A stretch of DNA of 64,000 nucleotides from Streptomyces rhizosphaerihabitans. Lineage in GTDB: Bacteria; Actinomycetota; Actinomycetes; Streptomycetales; Streptomycetaceae. The notes under the pieces were generated by a model. It saw nothing but the letters and a program-made list of their open reading frames with translations. It did no database searches and had not been told where the DNA came from. The stretch lies in the NCBI RefSeq assembly GCF_025399795.1, contig NZ_JAODTZ010000002.1, positions 248,001-312,000 on the forward strand, read 5' to 3'. The position numbers were made by a program, and so were the translations under genes. Every line of letters starts with the position of its first letter. The stretch's first letter is position 1. Below, piece after piece: positions 1 to 9,798 of this stretch.

Positions 1-24
1 TCGATGCGCGGAGATCTGTTGCAT

Positions 25-64
25 CGAAGGTCAAGATCCTCTTTGGCGAAGGTCAAGATCCTCT
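25..64. repeat. 18-bp direct repeat, 22-bp period, upstream of peptide ABC operon
   Basis: An 18-bp sequence (CGAAGGTCAAGATCCTCT) occurs perfectly at 25-42 and 47-64, two helical turns apart, about 180 bp before the first operon gene. The spacing would let two protein copies bind the same DNA face, so a tandem operator is possible. It could instead be a remnant of the upstream gene's spacer. An inverted repeat (85-93 with 106-114) follows and may be a terminator or another site. Nothing else was recognised in 1-228. Confidence 0.5.
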
Positions 65-240
65 GACGACACGTCCGGAGTACCCCCTTCCGGATGGACC
101 ACCACCCGGAAGGGTGGGGTAAATGTGCGATGCGCCCCGTATGGACAGATATTGGGCCCTAAAGGCACAGCGCACCGGAGCCGGACGTTCCGACCCCGAC
201 CCGGCGCCGGCGTCACAGCGCACTCTTGAGGAGGCACTCC

Positions 241-1866
241 ATGCGTGGAGCCACGCACGCCAAATGGGCCGCATGCGCGGTGGCGGTAGCCCTCGCGGCG
301 TCCGCCTGCGGGGGCGGAGGGGGTGGAAGCAGCAGCGGCTCCGGTACCGTCAGCGCCTCCTGGGGGGACCCGCAGAACCCGCTGGAACCGTCCAACACCA
401 ATGAGGTGCAGGGCGGCAAGGTCCTCGACATGATCTTCCGCGGGCTGAAGCGGTACAACGCCAAGACCGGTGCCGCCGAGGACATGCTCGCCCAGAAGAT
501 CGACACCTCGGATTCGCAGAACTTCACGATCACGGTCAAGAGCGGCTGGAAGTTCAGCAACGGCGAGGCCGTCACCGCCCAGTCCTTCGTCGACGCCTGG
601 AACTACGGCGCCAGCCTGAAGAACAACCAGAAGAACGCGTACTTCTTCGGGTACATCGAGGGCTACGACAAGGTGCATCCCGAAACGGGCAGCCAGAGCG
701 CCGACACGCTCTCCGGGCTCAAGGTGACCGGCACGAACACGTTCACCGTCAAGCTCACCCAGAAGTTCTCGACCTTCCCGGACACCCTCGGCTACGCGGC
801 CTTCTCGCCGCTGCCCAAATCGTTCTTCAGCGACCACGCGGCCTGGGTGAGCAAGCCCGTCGGCAACGGCCCGTACACCATCGACTCCTACGCCAAGGGC
901 TCGCAGATGTCCCTGGTGAAGTGGGACGGCTACCCCGGTGACGACAAGGCGCAGAACGCCGGTGTGACCCTCAAGGTCTACACGGACAACAACACCGCCT
1001 ACAACGACCTCCTGGCCGGAAACCTCGACCTCGTCGACGACGTGCCCGCGGCCCAGCTCAAGAACGCGAAGACGGACCTGAACGGCCGGTACATCAACAC
1101 CCCGGCCGGCATCATCCAGACCCTCGCCTTCCCGTTCTACGACCCGAAGTGGAACACCAGCGGGGCGACGAAGGTCCGTCAGGGACTGTCCATGGCGATC
1201 AACCGCCAGCAGATCACCGACACGATCTTCCAGAAGACACGGACGCCCGCGAGCGACTGGACCTCACCGGTGCTCGGCGAGAAGGGCGGCTTCCAGGAAG
1301 GCCTGTGCGGCAAGTACTGCGACTACAACCCGACCGAGGCCAAGAAGATGATCCAGGAGGGGGGCGGTCTGCCCGGCGGCCAGGTCAAGATCTCGTACAA
1401 CGCGGACACCGGCTCCCACAAGGAATGGGTCGACGCCGTCTGCAACTCCATCAACAACGCGCTCGGCAACAACACGGCCTGCGTCGGCAACCCGATCGGC
1501 ACCTTCGCCGACTTCCGCAACCAGATCGGGCAGCACAAGATGCCCGGTCCGTTCCGGGCCGGCTGGCAGATGGACTACCCGCTGATCCAGAACTTCCTCC
1601 AGCCGCTGTACTACACGAACGCCTCCTCCAACGACGGCCAGTGGTCGAACAAGCAGTTCGACAGCCTCGTCAACCAGGCGAACGCGGAGACCGACACCAC
1701 CAAGGCCATCCAGCTCTTCCAGCAGGCCGAAGGGGTCGTACGGGACAACATGGCCGCCATCCCGCTCTGGTACCAGAACGGCAGCGCCGGCTACTCGGAC
1801 AAGGTCTCGAACGTGGCGCTCAACCAGTTCAGCGTCCCCGTCTACAACGAGATCACCGTCAACTGA
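241..1866 (+). CDS. Oligopeptide/dipeptide ABC transporter substrate-binding lipoprotein
   Basis: Extracytoplasmic SBP_bac_5 family binding protein that captures peptides and passes them to the permeases encoded next. Translation from ATG 241 gives 541 aa. The preceding GAGGAGG (228-234) is well placed, so a TTG 15 bp upstream is unlikely. The N-terminus has a basic start, a short Ala/Val-rich segment and a lipobox ending at Cys23, followed by a Gly/Ser linker, as expected for a lipoprotein anchored on the outer face of the membrane. Length fits OppA/DppA proteins. It is the first gene of a five-gene operon with two permeases and two ATPases, which supports the peptide-import assignment. The exact peptide preference cannot be read from sequence. 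Confidence 0.93.
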   Translation: MRGATHAKWAACAVAVALAASACGGGGGGSSSGSGTVSASWGDPQNPLEPSNTNEVQGGKVLDMIFRGLKRYNAKTGAAEDMLAQKIDTSDSQNFTITVKSGWKFSNGEAVTAQSFVDAWNYGASLKNNQKNAYFFGYIEGYDKVHPETGSQSADTLSGLKVTGTNTFTVKLTQKFSTFPDTLGYAAFSPLPKSFFSDHAAWVSKPVGNGPYTIDSYAKGSQMSLVKWDGYPGDDKAQNAGVTLKVYTDNNTAYNDLLAGNLDLVDDVPAAQLKNAKTDLNGRYINTPAGIIQTLAFPFYDPKWNTSGATKVRQGLSMAINRQQITDTIFQKTRTPASDWTSPVLGEKGGFQEGLCGKYCDYNPTEAKKMIQEGGGLPGGQVKISYNADTGSHKEWVDAVCNSINNALGNNTACVGNPIGTFADFRNQIGQHKMPGPFRAGWQMDYPLIQNFLQPLYYTNASSNDGQWSNKQFDSLVNQANAETDTTKAIQLFQQAEGVVRDNMAAIPLWYQNGSAGYSDKVSNVALNQFSVPVYNEITVN

Positions 1867-1873
1867 GCCGCCC

Positions 1874-1902
1874 GGGGCGGGTCCGTCGCAACGGCCCGCC
1901 CC
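1874..1902 (+). promoter_or_regulatory. Intra-operon hairpin between SBP and permease genes
   Basis: GGGGCGGG (1874-1881) pairs with CCCGCCCC (1895-1902). CCGT/ACGG extends the stem across a one-base bulge. It sits right after the SBP stop codon and has no U-tract. Such hairpins commonly protect the SBP end of the mRNA or lower read-through, so that binding protein is made in excess over permease. That role is inferred. Confidence 0.5.
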
Positions 1903-1920
1903 TCTATCCCCGGAGCACTC

Positions 1921-2844
1921 ATGGGACGGTACGTCATCCGGCGTCTGCTGCAGATGATCCCGGTCTTCTTCGGCGCCACCATTCTCATCTTCCTGATGGT
2001 GAACGTGATGGGTGACCCCATCGCGGGCCTGTGCGGTGAACGGCAGTGCGACCCCGCCACGGCCGCCCAGCTGCGCGCGGACTTCGGCCTCGACAAGCCC
2101 CTGTGGCAGCAGTACCTGACCTACATCGGGCACATCTTCACCGGCGACTTCGGTACCGCGTTCAACGGGCAGCCGGTCACCGAGCTGATGGCCTCCGCCT
2201 TCCCGGTCACCATCCGGCTGACGATCGTCGCGATCTTCTTCGAGATCGTCATCGGCATCACGCTCGGCGTCATCACCGGTCTGCGCCGCGGCCGGCCCGT
2301 CGACACCGGCGTCCTGCTGCTCACCCTCGTGGTCATCTCCGTGCCGACCTTCGTCACCGGTCTGCTGGCCCAGCTGCTGCTCGGCGTCCAATGGGGCTGG
2401 ATCAAACCGTCGGTCTCCGCGGACGCCACCTTCGGTGAGCTGATCGTGCCGGGCCTGGTGCTGGCCTCGGTGTCCCTCGCGTACGTGACCCGGCTGACCC
2501 GCACCTCCATCGCGGAGAACAAACGCTCCGACTACGTCCGTACGGCCGTCGCCAAGGGCCTGCCGCGGCGCCGGGTGACCATTCGGCACCTGCTGCGCAA
2601 CTCGCTGATCCCCGTGATCACCTTCATCGGTACCGACATCGGCGCGCTGATGGGCGGCGCGATCGTCACCGAGCGGATCTTCAACATCCACGGTGTCGGC
2701 TACCAGCTCTACCAGGGGATCGTGCGCCAGAACACCCAGACCGTCGTCGGCTTCGTGACCATCCTCGTCCTCGTCTTCCTGGTCGCCAACCTGCTCGTCG
2801 ACCTCCTGTACGCCGTACTCGACCCGAGGATCCGCTATGCCTGA
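1921..2844 (+). CDS. Peptide ABC transporter permease, OppB/DppB type
   Basis: Inner-membrane permease subunit of the peptide importer, 307 aa. It opens with the short cytoplasmic helix (MGRYVIRRLLQMIPVFFG) typical of OppB/DppB, then an extracytoplasmic stretch containing two cysteines and several membrane segments. The cytoplasmic EAA-like loop lies around residues 188-225 (RSDYVRTAVAKGLPRRR...), the part that contacts the ATPases. ATG 1921 follows GGAGCACTC. The gene overlaps the next permease by 8 bp, indicating translational coupling within the operon. Confidence 0.94.
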   Translation: MGRYVIRRLLQMIPVFFGATILIFLMVNVMGDPIAGLCGERQCDPATAAQLRADFGLDKPLWQQYLTYIGHIFTGDFGTAFNGQPVTELMASAFPVTIRLTIVAIFFEIVIGITLGVITGLRRGRPVDTGVLLLTLVVISVPTFVTGLLAQLLLGVQWGWIKPSVSADATFGELIVPGLVLASVSLAYVTRLTRTSIAENKRSDYVRTAVAKGLPRRRVTIRHLLRNSLIPVITFIGTDIGALMGGAIVTERIFNIHGVGYQLYQGIVRQNTQTVVGFVTILVLVFLVANLLVDLLYAVLDPRIRYA

Positions 2845-3856
2845 GCAGCCGCCGTACGAGGAAGACCCACATCACGGGCCGCAGGGTCCCCCGCGGGAGG
2901 ACCTCGCCATGGCCCCGACCGGCATGGGCGGCACGATGGACCTCGGGTCGAGCGAGGCGGAGACCCTGGAGAAGACACCGGGAGGACCGGAGGGCACGGG
3001 CCCGCGGGAGAAGCCGCGCTCCCTGTGGTCCGACGCCTGGCGGGACCTGCGCCGCAACCCCGTCTTCATCATCTCCGGACTCGTCATCCTGTTCCTGGTC
3101 GTCATCTCGATCTGGCCCGGACTGATCACCTCCCAGAGCCCGCTCCAGTGCGACCTCTCCAAGGCCCAGCAGGGCTCGCAGCCCGGACACCCCTTCGGGT
3201 ACGACGGACAGGGCTGCGACGTCTACACGCGGACCGTGTACGGGACCCGGATCTCTATCAGCGTCGGTGTGCTCGCCACGGTCGGGGTCGCGCTCCTCGG
3301 CTCGTTCCTCGGCGGACTGGCCGGTTTCTACGGCGGGCTGGGGGACTCGATCCTGTCCCGGGCCACCGACATCTTCTTCGCGATCCCCGTCGTGCTCGGC
3401 GGTCTGGTCCTCCTCTCCGTGGTGACCAGCAACACGATCTGGCCGGTCGTCGGGTTCATGATCCTGCTCGGCTGGCCGCAGATCTCCCGCATCGCGCGCG
3501 GCTCGGTCATCACCACCAAGGAGAACGACTACGTCCAGGCGGCCCGAGCGCTGGGCGCCTCCAACTCCCGGCTGATGCTGAGGCACATCACCCCGAACGC
3601 GGTCGCGCCGGTGATCGTCGTCGCGACCATCGCGCTCGGTACGTACATCTCGCTGGAGGCGACGCTGTCGTACCTGGGCGTCGGTCTGAAGCCCCCGAGG
3701 GTCAGCTGGGGCATCGACATCTCCTCGGCCTCCGCGTACATCCGCCAGGCCCCGCACATGCTGCTGTGGCCGGCCGGCGCGCTCGCGATCACCGTGCTCG
3801 CGTTCATCATGCTCGGCGACGCGGTGCGCGACGCCCTCGACCCGAAGCTGAGGTGA
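2837..3856 (+). CDS. Peptide ABC transporter permease, OppC/DppC type
   Basis: Second membrane subunit, 339 aa. It has a polar N-terminal extension of about 60 residues rich in Pro, Gly and Glu, then the OppC_N segment (WSDAWRDLRRNPVFIIS) and membrane helices. The EAA loop (KENDYVQAARALGASNSR) and the conserved C-terminal [13 protein letters not shown] are both present. It starts inside the 3' end of the OppB gene and ends in a GTGA overlap with the first ATPase gene. The long N-terminal tail is unusual compared with enteric OppC and has no recognisable domain. Confidence 0.94.
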   Translation: MPEQPPYEEDPHHGPQGPPREDLAMAPTGMGGTMDLGSSEAETLEKTPGGPEGTGPREKPRSLWSDAWRDLRRNPVFIISGLVILFLVVISIWPGLITSQSPLQCDLSKAQQGSQPGHPFGYDGQGCDVYTRTVYGTRISISVGVLATVGVALLGSFLGGLAGFYGGLGDSILSRATDIFFAIPVVLGGLVLLSVVTSNTIWPVVGFMILLGWPQISRIARGSVITTKENDYVQAARALGASNSRLMLRHITPNAVAPVIVVATIALGTYISLEATLSYLGVGLKPPRVSWGIDISSASAYIRQAPHMLLWPAGALAITVLAFIMLGDAVRDALDPKLR

Positions 3857-4848
3857 CCGCCGTGCTGCTCGAAGTGCGAGATCTGCATGTGGAGTTCAGG
3901 ACCCGGGACGGCGTCGCCAAGGCCGTCAACGGGGTCACCTACAGCGTCGACGAGGGCGAGACGCTCGCCGTGCTCGGCGAGTCCGGCTCCGGCAAGTCGG
4001 TGACCGCCCAGGCGGTCATGGGCATCCTCGACATGCCGCCCGGGAAGATCACCGGCGGCGAGATCCTCTTCCAGGGCAAGGACCTGCTGAAGTTCAAGGA
4101 GGAGGAGCGGCGCAAGGTGCGGGGCGCCGAGATGGCGATGATCTTCCAGGACGCGCTGTCCTCCCTGAACCCCGTGATCAGTGTCGGCGACCAGCTCGGC
4201 GAGATGTTCACCGTGCATCGCGGGATGAAACGCAAGGAAGCCCGCGCCAAGGCGATCGAGCTGATGGAGCACGTGCGCATCCCGGGGGCCGCCGAGCGCG
4301 TGCGGGACTATCCGCACCAGTTCTCCGGCGGTATGCGTCAGCGCATCATGATCGCCATGGCGCTGGCCCTGGAGCCCGCCCTGATCATCGCCGACGAACC
4401 GACCACCGCGCTCGACGTCACCGTGCAGGCCCAGGTCATGGACCTGCTCGCCGAGCTGCAGCGCGAGCTCAGCATGGGGCTCATCCTCATCACCCACGAC
4501 CTCGGCGTGGTCGCGGACGTCGCCGACAAGATCGCGGTGATGTACGCGGGCCGGATCGTCGAGACGGCGCCGGTCCACGACATCTACAAGGCGCCCGCCC
4601 ACCCCTACACGAAGGGGCTGCTGCACTCGATCCCCCGGCTCGACCAGAAGGGCCGGGAGCTGTACGCGATCAAGGGGCTGCCGCCCAACCTGATGCACAT
4701 CCCGCCGGGCTGCGCCTTCAACCCGCGCTGCCCGATGGCCCAGGACATCTGCCGCAGCGAGGTGCCGCCGCTCGCGGAGGTCGACGCGGACCGCAGGAGC
4801 GCCTGCTTCTTCTGGAGGGAGTGCCTCGATGACACAAGCAGCAACTGA
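3853..4848 (+). CDS. Peptide ABC transporter ATP-binding protein, OppD/DppD type
   Basis: Cytoplasmic ATPase, 331 aa from GTG 3853, which overlaps the permease stop codon as GTGA. GTG 3862, 8 bp after a GAGG, is an equally reasonable start. Walker A is GESGSGKS, the signature is SGGMRQR and Walker B is [12 protein letters not shown], followed by the switch His in LITHD. The C-terminal oligo/HPY region contains the cysteine pattern [14 protein letters not shown] typical of OppD/DppD proteins. It pairs with the OppF-type subunit, whose start lies 20 bp inside this gene. Confidence 0.94.
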   Translation: MTAVLLEVRDLHVEFRTRDGVAKAVNGVTYSVDEGETLAVLGESGSGKSVTAQAVMGILDMPPGKITGGEILFQGKDLLKFKEEERRKVRGAEMAMIFQDALSSLNPVISVGDQLGEMFTVHRGMKRKEARAKAIELMEHVRIPGAAERVRDYPHQFSGGMRQRIMIAMALALEPALIIADEPTTALDVTVQAQVMDLLAELQRELSMGLILITHDLGVVADVADKIAVMYAGRIVETAPVHDIYKAPAHPYTKGLLHSIPRLDQKGRELYAIKGLPPNLMHIPPGCAFNPRCPMAQDICRSEVPPLAEVDADRRSACFFWRECLDDTSSN

Positions 4849-5890
4849 GCCGCTGCTGGAGGTCAGCGGACTGGTCAAGCACTACCCGCTCACCCAGGGC
4901 ATCCTGTTCAAGAAGCAGATCGGCGCGGTCAAGGCCGTGGACGGCGTCGACTTCCACCTCGGCCACGGCGAGACCCTCGGCATCGTCGGCGAGTCCGGCT
5001 GCGGCAAGTCGACGGTCGCCAAGATGCTGGTCAACCTGGAGAAGCCGACCGAGGGGTCGATCAAGTACAAGGGCGAGGACATCACGCGGCTGTCCGGCAA
5101 GGCGCTGAAGGCCGTACGCCGCAACATCCAGATGGTGTTCCAGGACCCGTACACCTCGCTCAACCCGCGGATGACCGTCGGCGACATCATCGGGGAGCCG
5201 TACGACATCCACCCCGAGGTCGCGCCGAAGGGCGACCGGCGGCGCAGGGTCCAGGACCTGCTGGACGTGGTCGGGCTGAACCCGGAGTACATCAACCGCT
5301 ATCCGCACCAGTTCTCCGGCGGCCAGCGCCAGCGCATCGGCATCGCGCGGGGCCTGGCGCTGCGGCCCGAGATCATCGTCGCCGACGAGCCGGTCTCCGC
5401 GCTCGACGTCTCCGTGCAGGCGCAGGTGATCAACCTGCTGGACAGGCTCCAGGCCGAGTTCAATCTCAGCTACGTCTTCATCGCGCACGACCTGTCGATC
5501 GTGCGGCACATCTCCGACCGGGTCGGGGTGATGTACCTCGGGCGGATCGTGGAGACGGGCAGGGACGTCGAGATCTACGACCATCCGACGCACCCCTACA
5601 CCCAGGCGCTGCTGTCCGCCGTGCCCGTGCCGGACCCGGAGGCGCGGGAGCACCGGGAGCGGATCATCCTTCACGGGGACGTGCCCTCGCCCGCGAACAT
5701 CCCGTCCGGCTGCCGGTTCCGCACCCGCTGCTGGAAGGCGCAGGAACGCTGCACGCTGGAGGTGCCACTGCTCGCCGTACCGGCCGAGTTCCGGATCGGC
5801 GACAGCCCGGCCGCCCACGACTCGGCCTGTCACTTCGCGGAGGAGAAACAGGTCGTCCCCCCGGAGGAGCCGTCCGGCGGGGCCGCATAA
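4829..5890 (+). CDS. Peptide ABC transporter ATP-binding protein, OppF/DppF type
   Basis: Second ATPase of the importer, 353 aa, last gene of the operon. ATG 4829 is preceded by GGAGGGAG (4814-4821) inside the OppD gene, giving a 20-bp overlap. Walker A is GESGCGKS, the signature SGGQRQR, Walker B IIVADEPVSALD and the switch IAHDLS. The C-terminal extension again carries a cysteine cluster (CRFRTRCWKAQERC). Together with the binding protein, OppB, OppC and OppD genes this completes a standard peptide importer. Confidence 0.94.
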   Translation: MTQAATEPLLEVSGLVKHYPLTQGILFKKQIGAVKAVDGVDFHLGHGETLGIVGESGCGKSTVAKMLVNLEKPTEGSIKYKGEDITRLSGKALKAVRRNIQMVFQDPYTSLNPRMTVGDIIGEPYDIHPEVAPKGDRRRRVQDLLDVVGLNPEYINRYPHQFSGGQRQRIGIARGLALRPEIIVADEPVSALDVSVQAQVINLLDRLQAEFNLSYVFIAHDLSIVRHISDRVGVMYLGRIVETGRDVEIYDHPTHPYTQALLSAVPVPDPEAREHRERIILHGDVPSPANIPSGCRFRTRCWKAQERCTLEVPLLAVPAEFRIGDSPAAHDSACHFAEEKQVVPPEEPSGGAA

Positions 5891-5997
5891 CATCACAAAT
5901 GTGAGCGAACTTCGTTAACACGCAGGCAACTTGACGGAAGCGGTACCGATATACGGACGCGCCAAGGTGAACACCGTACGGCCGTGCGGGTGCCGTA

Positions 5998-6033
5998 AAC
6001 GAGCCGGGGTGCGCCATGTCACCCCGGCTCGTT
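5998..6033. terminator. Bidirectional terminator between peptide ABC operon and S9 peptidase
   Basis: A perfect 14-bp inverted repeat (5998-6011 with 6020-6033) and an 8-nt loop lie between two convergent genes. There is no U-tract, as is common in Streptomyces. Stem symmetry allows it to serve both strands. Confidence 0.8.
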
Positions 6034-6048
6034 GCTGTCCCCGGTGGG

Positions 6049-8178
6049 TCAGCTCATTCCGAGGGAGCGCTTCAGGAAGTCGACCTGGAGGAGCAGGAGG
6101 TTCTCGGCGACCTGTTCCTGAGGGGTCATGTGCGTGACGCCGGACAGCGGCAGCACCTCGTGCGGACGGCCGGCGGCCAGCAGTGCCGAGGACAGCCGCA
6201 GGGCGTGCGCCACCACCACGTTGTCGTCCGCGAGGCCGTGCACGATCATCAGCGGCCGGTGCGGTTCGGCGGGCGCTGACAGGCCCTCGTCGGTGACCAG
6301 CGAACTCTTCGCGTACGTCGCCGGGCTCGCCGCCGGATCGCCGAGGTACCGCTCCGTGTAGTGGGTGTCGTACAGCCGCCAGTCCGCGACCGGGGCGCCC
6401 GCGATGCCCGCGTGGAAGACGTCGGGGCGGCGCAGTACGGCGAGTCCCGCGAGCCAGCCGCCGTACGACCAGCCGCGGATGGCGACCCGGGACAGATCGA
6501 GCGGGAAGTGCTCCGCGAGACCGTGCAGCGCCTCCACCTGGTCGTCGAGGGAGAGCGTGAGGTCGTCGCGGATCGCCTTCTCCCAGGCGGGGGAGCGCCC
6601 CGGGGTGCCGCGGCCGTCGGCGACGACCACGGCGAAGCCCTGGTCGGCGAACCACTGCGAGGTGAGGTGGGCGTTGTGTGCGGCCAGTACCCGGGGGCCG
6701 TGCGGACCGGCGTAGGGGTCCAGCAGGACCGGTAGGGGATTGTCGCCGTCGTAGTCAGTAGGCATAAGCACGGCGCATGGGATTTTCTGTGCGCCCCCCT
6801 GTGTGAGTGTCACGCGCGGGGACAAACCGGGATGTTCGGCGTACGAGGTGATGGCCGCGACCTGCTTCCCCTCCCGCAGCACCTGCACCTGGGCGCCCGG
6901 CTGGTCGAGCACCGACGAAACGAGCACGGTCACGCCCCCGGCGCGAACCGCCGAGTGCACGCCGGGCTCTTGCGAGACGCGCTCCAGGCCGAGTTCGTTC
7001 ACCCGGTACACATGTACTTCGCCCGTTTCCGGCGCCTTCGCGGACTCGCCCGCCGAGGCCGCGATCAGCACGTCGTCGGACGAGACGTCGAGCACCGCCC
7101 GGACGTGCAACTGGGCGCCGGTCAGCGGGCGTTCACCGAACGCCAGGACCCGCGCGCCGCCCTCGTCGGCGATCCGCACGAGCTGTCCGCCGGGGCTCCA
7201 GCACGGCACTCCGGGGAAAAGATCAAGCCAAGTTGGATCTTCATCGGCGTGCACCATCCGGGTCGTCCCGGTGTCCGGGTCCACGGCCAGGAACAGCTGG
7301 CTGCGCTGGTCCCGCGCCTGCACCAGAAGCAGCGGCGCACCCGCCGCTGACCAGTGCGCATGCGCCAGATACGGGTAACGCGCCCGGTCCCAGGAGACCT
7401 CCGTGCGCACCCCGTCGAGCCCGAACACGAAGAGCCGCACCTCCGCGTTGGCGCTGCCCGCCACCGGGTAGGCGACCCGCTGCGGATCGGCTTCCGGGTG
7501 CGCCGGATCGGAGATCCACCAGCGCTGTACGGGCGTGTCGTCGACCCGCGCGACGAGCAGCCGGTCCCCTTCGGGCGACCACCAGAAGCCGCGCGAACGC
7601 CCCATCTCCTCGGCCGCGATGAACTCGGCCAATCCATAGGAAACCGAACCGGGAGCCGCGACCCGCTCCGGCTCCGCGAGCGCCCGGTCCCCCTCGCCCT
7701 CGGCCCCGATGACCCGCAGCGAGCCCCCGGAGACGTACGCCACGTGCGTGCCGTCGGGGGAGGGGTGCGGGTCGATCACCGGTCCGGGGACCGGGAGTTC
7801 ACGCGCCGTGCCGGCCCGCAGCTCCGCCGTGAACAGCCGCCCTGACAAGGTGAAACACGCCAACTCGGCGGCTGTGTCAGTGGCATATCCGACGATCCCC
7901 GCGCCGCCCTCGCGGCTGCGCTCGCGGCGCGCCCGTTCCTCCGGGGAGAGGTGCTCGACGGCGCCGCCGAGCAGGGCCGCGGGGTCGGCCGCGATCCGTT
8001 CCCGGCCCTCCGGCACATCGAGAACCCACAGTTGATTCGCCCGCTCCGTACCGGAGGAGGACCGCAGGAACACCACACGGGAACCGTCGGGGGACACGGT
8101 GAACGCGCGCGGCGCGCCGGAGGTGAACCGCTGGGTGCGGGCGTACCGGCGCGGGAAGGAGAGAGGCTCGTTCGTCAT
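6049..8178 (-). CDS. S9 family prolyl oligopeptidase / dipeptidyl aminopeptidase-like
   Basis: Serine peptidase of the DPP-IV/prolyl oligopeptidase family, 709 aa, with no signal peptide, so probably cytoplasmic. Residues up to about 450 form the beta-propeller-like region. The C-terminal alpha/beta-hydrolase domain carries the nucleophile motif GWSYGG (Ser571), the acid in HGLADDNVV and the His in SGVTHM. ATG 8178 is chosen because the conserved start (MTNEPLSFPRRYARTQ) begins there. Upstream, only a CAATAT box and no good ribosome site are seen, so the transcript may be leaderless or nearly so. It converges on a peptide importer operon, so it may degrade imported peptides. That link is inferred from position only. 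Confidence 0.9.
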   Translation of the reverse strand: MTNEPLSFPRRYARTQRFTSGAPRAFTVSPDGSRVVFLRSSSGTERANQLWVLDVPEGRERIAADPAALLGGAVEHLSPEERARRERSREGGAGIVGYATDTAAELACFTLSGRLFTAELRAGTARELPVPGPVIDPHPSPDGTHVAYVSGGSLRVIGAEGEGDRALAEPERVAAPGSVSYGLAEFIAAEEMGRSRGFWWSPEGDRLLVARVDDTPVQRWWISDPAHPEADPQRVAYPVAGSANAEVRLFVFGLDGVRTEVSWDRARYPYLAHAHWSAAGAPLLLVQARDQRSQLFLAVDPDTGTTRMVHADEDPTWLDLFPGVPCWSPGGQLVRIADEGGARVLAFGERPLTGAQLHVRAVLDVSSDDVLIAASAGESAKAPETGEVHVYRVNELGLERVSQEPGVHSAVRAGGVTVLVSSVLDQPGAQVQVLREGKQVAAITSYAEHPGLSPRVTLTQGGAQKIPCAVLMPTDYDGDNPLPVLLDPYAGPHGPRVLAAHNAHLTSQWFADQGFAVVVADGRGTPGRSPAWEKAIRDDLTLSLDDQVEALHGLAEHFPLDLSRVAIRGWSYGGWLAGLAVLRRPDVFHAGIAGAPVADWRLYDTHYTERYLGDPAASPATYAKSSLVTDEGLSAPAEPHRPLMIVHGLADDNVVVAHALRLSSALLAAGRPHEVLPLSGVTHMTPQEQVAENLLLLQVDFLKRSLGMS

Positions 8179-8365
8179 GCCTCGACCATATTGGCCATGC
8201 GCCCCCTTGTGCGGCCGTGCGCCGATCGATGCGCGCGTACGGATAGTTATGATCACTAGCGCTGCGTGGGTAGGAACCTGCTGGCTGCTGTATGGATTTA
8301 CCGACCCCCCATGTCCGACCCCGTACCGGACCCCAAGTCCCTGGGAACTTTGGAGGTGAGCCGCC

Positions 8366-8560
8366 GTGGCACTCTCGATTTCGGCGGTGGTGCTGCTGGC
8401 GATCATCGTCTTTCTTCTGATCAAGAAGTCAGGACTGAAAGGCGGGCACGCGGTCGTCTGCATGCTGCTCGGCTTCTATCTCGCCTCCTCGACCATCGCG
8501 CCCACGATCAGCGATCTGACGACGAACATCGCGGGGATGATCGGCAGCATCAAGTTCTGA
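8366..8560 (+). CDS. 64-aa membrane protein, unknown function
   Basis: A 64-aa protein from GTG 8366, with a strong GGAGGTGAG (8352-8360). A hydrophobic N-terminal helix is followed by KKSGLKGGH and a second hydrophobic stretch (VVCMLLGFYLASSTIAP), then a polar end finishing GSIKF. Two short membrane helices with a basic turn are predicted by eye. Small proteins of this look recur in Streptomyces genomes, but I know no assigned role. A TATGAT box at 8247-8252 may be its promoter. It stands alone between the divergent S9 peptidase and mshB. Confidence 0.8.
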   Translation: MALSISAVVLLAIIVFLLIKKSGLKGGHAVVCMLLGFYLASSTIAPTISDLTTNIAGMIGSIKF

Positions 8561-8822
8561 TCCGCCCCGGACCGCCGGCGGGGAGAACACCCGGGCCCAC
8601 ATTCCGACTCCCACTCCCCGCCTGCCCTGTTCGGCTCCCTCGAAACCACGGGACTCCGGGACGGGGCCGAGCCGCGTCTCCCACACGTATCCGGTCCTCT
8701 GAACCGTCGGCTCGTCGACATCCGCGAGCGCGTGACGGCTGCCTTCCGGCTCGGCGCCACGAGGCCCGAGAGGGGGCCCGCGGGCGACCGGCGGGGGACG
8801 GGTGCCTCGTAGGGTGGGTTCC

Positions 8823-9734
8823 ATGACGGAACTGCCCGACCGGCGTCTGCTCCTGGTGCACGCGCATCCGGACGACGAGTCGATCAACAATGGCGCGACC
8901 ATGGCCCGCTACGCGGCCGAGGGCGCCCATGTGACGCTGGTGACCTGCACCCTCGGCGAGGAGGGCGAGGTCATCCCGCCCGAGCTCGCCCATCTCGCCC
9001 CTGACCGTGACGGCGGGCTGGGCCCGTACCGGACCGGTGAGCTGAGCGCCGCCATGAAGGAACTGGGCGTCGCCGACCACCGCTTCCTGGGCGGCCCCGG
9101 CCGGTTCCGCGACTCCGGGATGATGGGCGTCGAGCAGAACCACCGCGTGGGTGCCTTCTGGTCCGCGGACCTCGACGAGGCCGCCGACTGCCTCGTGAAG
9201 GTGATCCGCGAGGTACGCCCCCAGGTGCTCGTCACCTATGACCCCGACGGGGGCTATGGGCACCCGGACCACATCCAGGCCCACCGTGTGGCCGTGCGCG
9301 CCGCTGAACTGGCCGCGGAACCCACCCACCGCCCCGACCTCGGCGACGCGTGGCGGATCACCAAGACCTACTGGAACCGGGTGCCGCGCCGGGTCGCCGA
9401 GGAGGCGTTCGCCCGTTTGCGCGAGGCCCTTCCGGAGCTGCCGTTCGACCGTATGGCCGCAGTCGGCGACGTACCGGGCGTGGTCGACGAGGTGACGATC
9501 ACCACCGAGATCGACGGAACCGCGTACGCCGCCGCCAAGGCCGCCGCGATGCGGGCGCACGCCACCCAGATCACCGTGGAGGGGCCCTGGTTCGTCCTCT
9601 CGAACGAACTGGCGCAGCCGCTCTTCACCACCGAGTACTACGAGCTGGTGAACGCCCAGCGACCCGCGACGCGCGAGACGGACCTCTTCGAGGGAATCGA
9701 GGGCACCGGGACGATCGAAGGGATCGACCGGTGA
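8823..9734 (+). CDS. mshB: GlcNAc-Ins deacetylase MshB (mycothiol biosynthesis)
   Basis: Zinc-dependent LmbE/PIG-L family deacetylase that removes acetate from GlcNAc-inositol in mycothiol synthesis, 303 aa. The metal motif HAHPDDE is at residues 13-19, and the third metal His lies in the [11 protein letters not shown] segment. The long conserved CTLGEEGEV and GPYRTGEL regions match MshB rather than Mca by their closeness to the N-terminus. ATG 8823 has no ribosome site but has a TAGGGT box 8 nt upstream (8809-8814), suggesting a leaderless mRNA. The neighbouring DUF6113-like membrane gene follows at 64 bp. Confidence 0.92.
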   Translation: MTELPDRRLLLVHAHPDDESINNGATMARYAAEGAHVTLVTCTLGEEGEVIPPELAHLAPDRDGGLGPYRTGELSAAMKELGVADHRFLGGPGRFRDSGMMGVEQNHRVGAFWSADLDEAADCLVKVIREVRPQVLVTYDPDGGYGHPDHIQAHRVAVRAAELAAEPTHRPDLGDAWRITKTYWNRVPRRVAEEAFARLREALPELPFDRMAAVGDVPGVVDEVTITTEIDGTAYAAAKAAAMRAHATQITVEGPWFVLSNELAQPLFTTEYYELVNAQRPATRETDLFEGIEGTGTIEGIDR

Positions 9735-9798
9735 GGGGCACGGGGACGGCGAGTGCGAGGACGAGTGCGAGGACGACTTGGCTAGGGGCGGATCTGTG

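Noticed and set aside
25..64. 22-bp-period repeats considered as PHO boxes (11-bp direct repeat units)
   Set aside because: The intervening 11 bp do not match the flanking 11-mers, and no GTTCACC-like core is present.
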